A DNA stretch of 60,000 nucleotides from Liolophura sinensis (Eukaryota; Mollusca; Polyplacophora; Chitonida; Chitonidae), in the NCBI RefSeq assembly GCF_032854445.1, contig NC_088302.1, forward strand, positions 30,723,979 through 30,783,978, read 5' to 3'. The notes beneath the pieces were generated by a model. The model saw nothing but the letters and a program-made list of their open reading frames with translations, ran no database searches and had not been told where the DNA came from. Both the position numbers and the translations under genes were made by a program. This document shows, one piece after another, positions 26,701 through 38,700 of this stretch. Positions within the stretch are counted from its first letter, which is position 1, and each line of letters opens with the position of its first letter.

Positions 26701-29700
26701 TTGTACACAGTTCGCAGTTTGTTACAAGCTCACTAATTGATTCAGAGAAGAGGCACAGCCAATGGAGTAGCGCGTATCAAAACGACATTCATTGGAAGCT
26801 ATCACATGTTGAACTCACACTTTGTTTTACACTCATCTAGTCCTATCACCAGACGTTATATACATATGTTAGGGTTCTTCGCTGACCTGTTTTTACAGCC
26901 GTATGCAGCACAGCCAACCATTTCGTGGAGAAATTTGATATGCTTGTTGTCACTTGTGTGGCTTTTTAACACTGAACTAAGTGGCGAAGCTCTGACAGCT
27001 CATAAAGGTTGGACTTGTATGATGTTATTCGGCGGGGACTACCGAGTCGTGGCGGAAAAAATACATAAACCCAGCTTCATTATCTAGTGGTTTTAATGCC
27101 ATATTACTCAGATTACTGTACTTTTCCCAATATTTTTTACACTTGATTTAACAATATGTATACAAGGGAAGCTAATTATGAATAAATAACCAATCTGGAC
27201 ACTAATCCTTTAATTAGATTTCCAGACATGATGTCCTCGAATGTGGACAACCACCCATTACACATTTTAGTATTCAGCACCGACTGTGCTCCGACACTGG
27301 TCGGTAACCTTATGTTATGGTGAACAATCAAACGCGTTTGCCGAGTAAAATTAAGGTGACCTATAATCGATTACCATATTTATGAAAGTGTTTACCATAA
27401 AAATAAACATCTTATTTGAAAGTACATGATGTTCAATTTCACCAGAGCGAGTTGTCAATGTTTGACTTGTAAAATCCTCTCTTGACGAGGATGTGCTACA
27501 TCTGGATGGTACGTTCAAGTTTCAGCTAGTCGGTTAAAAGTATCAGAGGGGTGACGAAGACTCAGTGGATTACTTGGATTGGTCAATCCACATGTCATGA
27601 ATGGAACTCTCCAAGTGCCTGGCTCACAGTATCGGTTGAGTCCACCTAGTGAAATCACCAGGGGTTACAAGCGCTTCCACAATAACTTTGTTATCAATGG
27701 ATTTCTGTCCAAAACTTTTTCTCATTGAATTTGACATTTGCAAAATATCTTAGTATCTTCCTTGCAGTAACTTGAAAAAAAACTCCCCCTGTGAAATTCT
27801 AGTGCTGTTCATGAAACTACATGTACTTTTGGCTGTCCCCCCCCCCCCCCCCCAACTTTCAGCTACATGTAAATGTAGGTGGTGTAAGGATCATGCAGTT
27901 AACCCACATCACATATTGTGATAACAATGGTCTCAAAAGTGAAAGAACTGTGACGGAAGACAGATTTAAGGTGGTTGGATATTTGCTAGGCACTTTATTC
28001 GCTACATACTCGTGGAAGAGTGTGAATGTTGATTGTGTCAAATGCAGGACTTGTAGACAGTGTGGGCCAACATATTGACGAAGGCAGGATTTCATCTTTC
28101 AAAGTACAGGCTGTTTGCTGAGACAGTACCGGTGATTACAAACATGTGCTTAGTCCATCTACATGGACTCTGTATTTTTGGGGGGTTTTTTGTTTTTGTT
28201 TTTTGTATACATCTTAAAAATCATCCCAACACTGAGTCCATCCCTGCATCTAACAAACCATCAGTGGCACAAAGAGTGAATTTTTAAAAACCTGGCAGTG
28301 TGTCTCTCCCTGTATTACCAAGCTGGACAGGCTCACTGAGGTTTGATGGTGTTGTGGACTGCTGTCACTGTTCGACTACTGGTTATCCCTTACTCCCCAT
28401 AAAGAGTTTACTGCGTAAGACAACAAGCCTGGCAAGGCATCATGGAGTACAGTTCCTGAAAATGTGTCGGTAATTATTGAGAAAGTATGCTATTTTATAG
28501 CTCTTTTTTTTGTCTATATCTAGCTTGGATAATGTCTTCTATTTATATGTATGTATAAATATTTCTTTCAAGTTTTAAGATTTGCACATTGACACATGTA
28601 GTTGCAGTGAAACTACCACAGCCTAAGGCTGGAGGAGCATATATGTTTTTTTTTTTTTTTTTTGTTTCTACAATTGCGACAGTGTCAATGAATATGCACT
28701 CCTGGAGCTAATCACATGTTTATGATTGTTTCAGATCTTGTATCACAGACCAGGTAATGACGGGGAGACTGCGTTTGAGATAGCTAAGGCTGCAGGACAA
28801 AGTTTACAAATGGTGGGTTAACAGTTGTGCGAGACATTACAAATATAAAGGGAATACATTTTAATGTGGATAAATATTAAGATTTATTTATTTATTTATT
28901 TGATTTTTTTGTGTTTTACACTGTACTCAAGAATATTTCCCTTGAAATAGTCATTATGGTGGCCAGTATTATGGTGGAAGGAAACTAGGCAGTGCCCAGG
29001 GGAAACCTACCACCATCTTCAGGTTGCTGGCAGACCTTCCCATGTACAATAGATATTAATAGCGTTTCAGTATATAACATGTATGAAATTGCCAGTTGCT
29101 GTAAACCACATGCCATTGTGGTAATAAAGTTTGTTGTAGTAGTAGATTCAGAAGTATGGTTTTATTGCAGATAACCTGTAAATGATTGATACAGTTCGTA
29201 TCTGTGATAGAGTGTAAATAACATGTCTTGATATAGTTATCAGTATACAGATCGAGAATGCATGAATGTACCATAATTCTTCTAGAATTTTGCATTATTA
29301 AGCTTCAAGTAGGCTGGAATGCTAATCCACACCACATGGATTCAAGTCAACAAGAGTTAGATTTGAAGATTTCCTCACCAGTCACACCTTTTTTTTTATA
29401 TATGAAATATTTTGAAGAAAGTTTCAAACAACAGCTGTTACAAACCTGTTAATTCCAAAACTTTATTGTATCATAATTCTGTCAAAGAGGCAAGCTGCTG
29501 ACGGTTTCACTGATTGTCAAAATTTACTAGCTACGCTGCATCGGTGAATGCATTATACGAGGAACACTCAACAGCATTGTCCATTTACAGACCCAGAAGT
29601 AAATGTAGGAATTGAATTATTAAGTGCTTTTCATTGATGAAGAAGTGATTGACAGTGAAGTATCTATCGTCAAGCTCCGTTAAAATGCAGCGGAATGTTT

Positions 29701-32700
29701 TCCAGGCCTCAGGCAGATGTTGTATCATTACAAGATAGTACAGATAGTTTCATTTCTCATTTTCCTAAAATGGCAATCATGAACATGAACAATGTGTTTG
29801 CACTTGTGGAACCGGATACATTCACAATACACCTATTACCACCTTATATTGCAACAATTTGTAGTTGTTGTAATATGAAGCAGCCCACCAGTACAAAGTA
29901 AAGTGTTGTGAGGTTGGAGGGGGAGGTGTATGTGTATGTAGGTGTTGGTTTAGCTGTTTTTAGCTCCCATACAATGGGCTCTCATACATGGATGGAAGGT
30001 TAAGCTTTTTCTTTTAGCTTGTATATATGGTTGTCACACATGTATTGAACATTAGTGTTTTGTTGTTTTTTTTTGCTCCATAGTCTAAGGTATGGTGTGT
30101 AAATGCACATTCTCAGATGGCAGGTTAATGTTTTTTTTTTTTAGCTCTTGTATAATTGCAATCATACGTGGATGATCTCCAGCATACAGTGATTTTAAGT
30201 GACTGTTGTCAGCTGAGTATTTGTTCAGCCAATCAGAGGGCTGCAGTGGCCACCCATAGTATACGGATAACCAATCATGATTCCATTCTCTGGCTGGTGG
30301 GATTCTATGAATGCCTTGTTAAACACTGTATTTGTGCAAGGCTACTTCATTCCATTTCATTTTCTGAGAGTTCACAGTCCATGTGTGTAAATGTCTTACA
30401 GGTAACTGACAGCATACAGAATTTAACATTAACCAATGGGATGGCTTATTTTAATTGACCCACCCCTTGGAATAATGAGTCATCACAAATGTGAAATCTC
30501 CTGCCAAATTTATACTAGACGACAGGAGTTTGGTTTGACTCACTGCGAGTCTGCGCATTTTCCGGAGACTCTATGTTTGACTTTGTAACAAAATTAGGCA
30601 GTTGTAAAGACTAGGGTGACCCTGTTGTTAGTTAATGAACTCCTTCTCAGATGTCCATTGTGAAAAGCTTTTTCTTCTGAATTGATTTCACTTTACAACA
30701 TGACACCACCCCAGAATTCCCCAGTAAGGCCATCATATGTACGTAGAGTCATGCAAATGTATTACAGTGATGTTCATGACACATTTAAATTATTTACCAC
30801 GGTAAGAATTGAAAAAAACAATTACCAAAACAACACAAAAAATGTATTACAGTGATGTTCATGACACATTTAAATTATTTACCACGGTAAGAATTGAAAA
30901 AAACAATTACCAAAACAACACAAACAATGTATTACAGTGATGTTCATGACACATTTAAATTATTTACCACGGTAAGAATTGAAAAAAACAATTACCAAAA
31001 CAACAGGTGGTCTAATCAGATTTCTGCTGTGATTGATGGGTCTCACAAAGAGTGTTGGAACTTCAAAGGCTAAACCGGAAGCCGTGAGAAGTTGCAATTT
31101 GCATATCAATAGATCTCAGCTGTTTAGACCAGTAGTCAGTTCTAGATTGACTTTTCCTAACCAAAATTTCCACACAATGAGTACTATTGTTAGATCATTA
31201 AAGCCTACATTTGTAAGGTGTTAAAACGTATGAATGCTCTGATGCAAACGAACTAGGTGAAAACGGATTTTCTTATGACAGCAAACGTGTAGTGCCAAGC
31301 CTAAGTTCGTTCGTTCATGTTAGAGAAAGTTTTGTTCAAGCTATGGAAAGGTAAAAAACAACTTTTTCATGATCGCTTAAGGAAGTTCCCTCCCATTGAG
31401 TGTTTCCACTGTTGACGGCGACAAGTTGTCTGATTTGTTAAGTCTACAGGAAGTATTTGATTGTCATTAAAACCCTGTTGCCCTCAACTGTGCGCTCTGC
31501 TCGAGTCGAGTGTCAAATTTCTCAAATCCTGCGTGAAATTTTGGAAGGTAACAGTGAAAGGCTTGTGGCGTCATCATTGCATGAACTACCTAATTTGTAT
31601 CACATTACTTTATTTATTTATTTATTTGATTGGTGTTTTACGCCGTACTCAAGAATATTTCACTTATACGACGGCGGCCAGCATTGTGGTGAGTGGAAAC
31701 CGGGCACAGCCCAGGGGGAAATCCATGACCATCCGCAGGTTGCTGACAGACCTTCCCACTTACGGCCGGAGAGGAAGCCAACATGAGCTGGACTTGAACT
31801 CACAGCGACCGCATTGGTGAGAGGCTCCTGGGTCATTACGCTGCGCTAGCGCGCTAACCGACTGAGCTACGGAGGCCCCTTTGTATCACATTACACAACT
31901 CCAGCTGCTCTGTGTCGTTGTGGCATTGTGCAAGTCACTAGGTTTGTTGTGTACCACACATAGGCTAAAGGGTATCTTCAAGCTCAGTTCAGTTTCCTAC
32001 ACATATACAACACAGATTGTTGCTAAAATATTCTCGATTGTGGTGGTACAGCCAAATTTAACAAATAAATCATGAACCACAAATAAATTGTCATTCCAGG
32101 AATTACTGTATCAGAACGGAGGAGACAGTGAGTAGTATTTTTGTGCATTTCTATTTCCTTATTTGTCAGACTATGGTAATAGACATGGTGTGTACATGTA
32201 GATCAGTAGAGTTTTGCCTTTCATTATTGCATTGTAATTTTGTCATGGGACCCTTGCCATTGATAATACATATAGTAGAATATGACGAAGATGACTTTTA
32301 AACAGTGAGTAAAATACACTGTCAGTTTCGTCAAGAAAATTTAACCATGTTAGTATACCACTAAACTTCTTTTAACTAATCTGTTAGTTTGTTTTGAACC
32401 ATTGAAGTGAAATGTCTAAAATGTATCTGATTGTCCTGTGTTTTTGTTTCAGAAATAGCTCGGTTGACAGACTCTCCAACAGTAAGTTTTTATAGAATAT
32501 AACTTTAGACATTCTCCTTGCCTGCAGTATGAATGTGTGCAGTAGGAATGTGCAATATGTATGTGTGCAGTAGGAATGTGTGCAGTATGAATGTGTGCAG
32601 TATGGATGTGTAGTATGAATGTGTAGTATGAAAGTGTGCAGTATGAATGTGTAGTATGAATGTGTGCAGTATGGATGTGTGCAGTATGAATGTGTGCAGT

Positions 32701-35700
32701 ATGAATGTGTAGTATGAATGTGTGCAGTATGAATGTGTAGTATGAATGTGTGCAGTATGGATGTGTGCAGTAGATGCACTGTGTTGAAAATGAATAAACT
32801 CAACATGTAAATGGTATTGTTTCAGTTCATGGAAGCCAAGCTGCGGTCCACCGTGCGTCAACAGGGGTTTATGTACAAGACAGGCAGTAATAGAAAAGGT
32901 GAGGCCAACTCGCAGGACTGTTGAGGAGGAGATAGATCACCTTTGATTGATTTATATACATGTATTTGATGGACATTTTTTGGCACTCTCCGAAGTATTG
33001 TGCTTACATAACCGTCACATAAATGTTCATGAGTGGAGGAAGTGTAGCAGAACTTGAAGGAAACCACCAAAAAATTGCAAGATACACGAGTCAACTTGAT
33101 GTAAAGTTCGTTGTCATATGACTGAAAAATTGTTAAGTACAACGTTAAACCCCCAAGCACTCACTCACTCAACGTAAAGTTGATAATGAATAGATGGGAT
33201 GTGTATTATAACCTGCTGCCTCAGTGGCCAAGAGCTATAGTTTTATCTTTAGGGGAAAATCCATCACATGGAACAGCCCTTAGATGAAAAAGGGGACTAA
33301 TGTGTTCCCAGTTAAACGTGTTAAAGGACATGCATGTAACCCGAAGATAGGTTAACTTCTGAGCAGTTGTTAAATGAGAGAAAAACAATCCTGAAAACAG
33401 TCACAAAGTCCCTAAGCTAATCAAGTTCTAAAACTCATTCTTGAATCTATTTGATTACAGTGAACCATATAAGATCATAATATAAACAATTTTTAATGTA
33501 AATCAGCATGGACCTAAGTCAGTATTAAATATATGCATTTGTATTTGATTAGTCAATTGGTAAAGTTTAGGAGAATGAAAGTAAGAACGTTGTTTTCATT
33601 TATTGCACTAGTGCTTGTGGTATTTACCCTTGTTGACTATATCCCAGCTTGATCAGTCAGTACTAGTTGTCATGTCAAGTTGTCCTATGTTCACTGTTAC
33701 AGACTTCCTGAGACGATGGTGTCAGCTAGAACGTGGCTCACTCAGCTACTTCCTGGACGATAAGGTCAGTCTGTAGTCAGTACCAGCTGGAATTTTTGAT
33801 TGTCTGAACTGAGCAGTCATGTAACAAAGCCGATTCACATTGAGTGGCCATTGTGGTACTTTTTTATGAGTACTGTGTTCCCAAAACCTCATCACAAGGC
33901 TGTGAGGAGCAATGGCCTCTATGGCTTATACAAATGAGGTATAATTGGTATCAAGTGAAATCCACGGGGTTGTCGCTGATATGGGATGGTGATGAATGGC
34001 ACATGATAAGCATTGCTGTGAAGCCCTGTGTTCCGGTAGAAGTGCAACCAGTTGAAGATATCAGTTCCATAGATTGAATTTAATATCATAATATGTTGCT
34101 ATTAAAAATAATCAACCTATCTGTGTATTTACACTGAAGAGCCTAGTATACTGTTAATGAGCGTAGTCAGATATCGTTTGAGAACCAAACGTTCATGATC
34201 TGAAGAGTTCTCACTTTGAGTTTGTGACTGGTTAAAACGGAATCCCGATTGTGCCTCCGAGACCTGTAACTATGGCAACGCTGTGTAGCCATGTTATTGA
34301 CATTAACATGGCTATACTATAATTGGTTACTGACAGTTTTCTGATCTGTCTTAGTTCGGAAAGGCCATTGCAGAAGAGTATCTTTGTATACTTAATTAGT
34401 GCATAGGCTGCAGTGTTTTTGTTGTACAATATTCCCTCAACTGAGCTTGTATGAAAGATATCTTCAAATCTAGTGGTCAAAATTAATCAAATTTGCTTAC
34501 AAATTCACTTATAGAGACCTTAATTAGACCTGATTAGATTTTTGTTTTAAATCTCTCAATGATGACCTTCATCACTGATTACATTTTGGAAGCTGATCAT
34601 CAATTGATTGGTCTGTAGATTATGTGATCATGTTTTAGCCATTTTGATTGGCTACCACTTGTCTCCAAGGTGTCTCATGAACAACTAAACAAATTTAATC
34701 AAATTGAGTTGAAGCTTTATCATGCAGACCTTAATAACTGATTAAATTTTGTGGCTGTTGGTTTTTCCATGTTTGATGGATATCTTGAGAACAGCTTGAC
34801 TAACTTCAATGAAATTTAATTCAAGCTTTCTTACGATTACCTTAATAGGTGATTAGATTTTGATACCTGTTTGGTTATCCGTTGAGTCATATTTTATCCA
34901 TTTTGGTGAGCATTTTTTTAAACTAAATTTATTCTATTCTCCTTCACTCATTTGTCAGGGAGTTATATTGTACAGTTCATTTGTGACTGGTCGCAACTGT
35001 CTCAGCAGTCACTGTGACTTGTTTTTCCAACATCAAGCATGTTTTTTAAAAATGTTCTAAACTGATGAGTATGCCATAAAATCACAGTCATTTGATCAAT
35101 GCTAAGCATCATGAATTAGTGAGGGTTCTCAAGACATTTCTTTAGGCTACAGAAGCCTTGAGTCAGCATTGTGACAGTCTGAAGATTGGGTCACATGTAG
35201 ACTGCGTAATTGTGCTATGAAGGCTGCTTCATTCCTGTAGAAATAATGGAGCCATCTAGTGGGATTGAGCCAATACTCTGCTCAAACAAGTCTGAAATTT
35301 CCCTATTGCATGTAGTCATGCTATTATGCCTGCAAATTTGTTGTGTGATTTAACAACACTATGCTTGGTTTGGCTGCAATGAAAATGAAGAAAATGAACA
35401 GGAAAAATGAACAGGACCTAGAAAACCCTTAGATTTGCTTGAATTTGTATGAAAGTCTCAAGTAACTGTTTGTATACGTTGTAAAAACTAAAGTGTGTTA
35501 CTCACCGCTAGCGTTGTATAGGTTAATAAGATTAAAACACACTACTCACTACTAGTTTGTATGTGTTACAAAGACTAAAGTGTGTTATTCACTGCTAGTT
35601 TTGTATATGTTACAAAGATTGAATACGCCACTCACCACTAGTTTTGTTTATGTTATAAAGATTGAAACACCACTCACCGCTAGTTTTGTATATGTTACAA

Positions 35701-38700
35701 AGATTGAAACACCATTCACCGCTGGTTTTGTATATGTTACAAAGATTGAAACACCACTCACCGCTAGTTTTGTATATGTTGCAAAGATAGAAACACCACT
35801 CACCAGTAAGGGTTAAGAGACAGGAAGTGAACACTGACCCATTTGCGTTTTGCAAATTCTATCAAGGTTTTCTAGAGGTTTGTGGACAAAATGTTCTTCA
35901 AGGAGTATCCTTGTGATTTAAATGTTGCACAGATCTCATTTAAAACAACATAGAAAAGGGAAAAATCTGTTGAGAAAAGGTAAATGAAAAGGTATGTGTG
36001 GTAAAAACAGAGAAGTTGATTTTTCTTCATGGACTTTCAGTGTGACGATACTTCTGTATTCACTTCCAGACTTTGAATGATGCTCATGGTGTGGACTGGG
36101 TAGGTTAATTTAAGGTGAAAACAATCGAGCACTAAAAATGGATGTTTGTCAGCTAGCTTGTGTTGACTGACATTAATAATGATGTGTCTCAGTGTTGTAC
36201 ATATTCTTACATTACATGCTTACTTTTTTCTTTATTTTGCTTCGGCTGCTGTTAACCAAAAACAAGCTTGGAATGATGTTGTGGAGAAAAAAAATCTGGA
36301 GCCAGGAAATCCTTGGTTAAAGCTCCTCTTTTAATGGCATGCTGACTTTATGTACAGTGTTAATATTAATTCATAGTAATCTAGATTCACTGATGAAACA
36401 TTATGATAATGAAGATTTTGAAAGAAAGACAAGTAAGAACAGTTTTCAGAAAATGGGATCTTTATCATATAAAGACAACCATGTCTCAGTAAATAAGATC
36501 TTTTGGTGGGGGGAGTGAATCACAGTGCTCAGTTTATCTGTTTTCTGGAAGACCTATCAAGCCCACTGTTTCCTGTTTGCAATACCCATTAAATATTACT
36601 CTGAGCACTATGAAAGTTTCAGGCTTATCAACTAACCTGATTATCATCTGCTCCTGTAACTTTCCAACATCTGCAATTTGATCAGGATTATCTTCCTTAT
36701 GACATGAATTTGTTTCAGTGGAAATATTCATTGCTCATTTATTGCACTAAAATGTTTTATACAAGCACAGGTCTGAAAATAGGTGCCTGACACATTTTTT
36801 GGACTTCTTTAGTATTATTTTATTATCATTGAATCCACACAGTATATGACTACAGGTCTAAAGCAGTGTGAACGACTCATATTGCCCATGTTACATTATA
36901 TTCATTCAAGGTTACTTCAAGGTCAAATATTATATAACATGGAAGATATCGCTTTCTTGAAAGAGGTTTTTTAAAAAATGCCACCCACTTATTTTCAGTC
37001 TTGTATGCTTAGTGGTTGCTATTATTTCCTTTTTCTTTGAAAAAAAATGTTTGAAATGTTTATAAAGATGCATGATGTCACAGTTCTCTTATTCCTGCCA
37101 TGGCTGAACTATTGACTCCTGCTTATCACTGCTAATTATTTTCTGTTATTTACTGTAAACTGCAAACCTAATATAAGATGCTTGCATTTTTTTCTGCCAC
37201 AGACAACAACAGCCAAAGATTCAGTTGGGTATGACACCATGTTGAGCTTGTTCACCACCTCCACAGACAAGTGAGTTGAGCGGTCATAAGAGTGGTTTAT
37301 TAAAAATTACGATGACATATTTGTAGCTCTTTGTCTGAACCAAGTCAAATGTTTTATCTCTCACTCTATGCTGTGATTACCTAAACAGTGACATTGTATA
37401 AATTTACCTCCGAGGTTAAGTGAAATAAAAAAAAAAGGAAAAGAAGTGCTTTGCAAGTTTTTGAAAATTAGGAAACAAGTGAAAAATTTATATTTTTGAC
37501 TGGGGCTTTACATGGTTCTCAAAAATAGAAACAAGTGTAAAACAAAAATGAATAAGTAAATGAATGAATTAATAATAACAGCTGACTCCATCTAAAGCCT
37601 TCTAAAACCTTCCATCTAAAGTTTGGTTAAAGCAACTCTTGATGATTCAGTTTAATTCTTCTAGTTTTCGGGACAAATATTGGTACAGTAAATGACCTAA
37701 AGTTTCGCCCTGGTTCTCCAAAAGTGTATCCCAGGATTCATTGTGTTGGTTTCGGTTGTTACTGACTGATTGCTGCAGGAGAGCATCAGCGTTGGTCAGG
37801 GATTATACGGACAGTTCAAGAATGTTATAATCAAGCTCAGACTTCATTGAGCAGTTAATCTATGCTCCTACCACCAAGAGTTCATGTTTTCCTCAGTTTT
37901 AATCATAATGATTTTAGTACATGCGCTTTGCAACAGGTTGATTGTTTTGTTATCGTTATTTTGTAATAAATGGGAATTGGAAGAAAACTGTGTGGAGATT
38001 AAGCGTGACTACCCAGTACCTTTATGCATGTGGAGTGTCATGTCAGATATCCATTTTTAAACTGCAGCGTTCTCCATATACAAAGCTGTAGCAGAATTTA
38101 GCACACGGCAAATTCATACTTGCAAACTTGGTCTACCAACAGACGAGATAAAGATGTTAAATAGTGATCAAAATGACACCTACACACATGCGTTTTCGCT
38201 GCTGCAGCTAAACAATTCTTGTTCACTCTGACGTAATTTGAAAGACTATCAACTTCCGCCCATATTTCAACATGAGTCCCCTCAAATGAAATTTTAGTCA
38301 TACAGATGGATTTTATCTACATGTTGATACAAGCCACTTACAATCACAGGACTTGAAATTTCCATGTATCTACCCATCAATCACATGTTTTTAGCTGGCT
38401 AAAGGCAAAACAATAATCTTATCTGTCGCTGGCGACAAGAAAATCACATTTGTATACAAGGAATCATAAAACATTTTGTTTACAAAGCCAGTGACATGTT
38501 GTGTGAACTCCTAATGTGATAACAGCTTAAACAAATCCTGTCTCCTGATATGTGGGGCTCTCACACAGTGCTACTGAAAAGGGGTAGAAGTAAATCTTGG
38601 TAGTTTTCGGAAACCTCGCGTGGAGTATGGTTTCTGTGTTTAATGGAGGTTCCGGATATAAAACGTGGGAAAAGGAACTCTTCTGCAGTAGGAGGACAGT

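Larger units (their letters stand above)
28813..32099 (+). other. Intron (3.3 kb)
   Basis: It holds two minus-strand SINEs (28876-29046 and 31610-31879), an 85-bp triple repeat (30756-31005) and a loose repeat of about 100 bp around 29940-30190 with TTTTAGCTC blocks. In the rest I see nothing. Confidence 0.6.
33765..37202 (+). other. Intron (3.4 kb)
   Basis: It holds a 42-bp minisatellite (35468-35806), a possible cassette exon (36070-36099) and loosely repeated blocks at 34500-34900 that share an ACCTTAATnGNTGATTAGATTT-like core. In the remainder I see nothing. Confidence 0.55.

Noticed and set aside
26737-27087. Open frame of 116 codons as a transposase
   Set aside because: No catalytic motif or DNA-binding domain was seen, and the counterpart region in the other transposon copy is not open.
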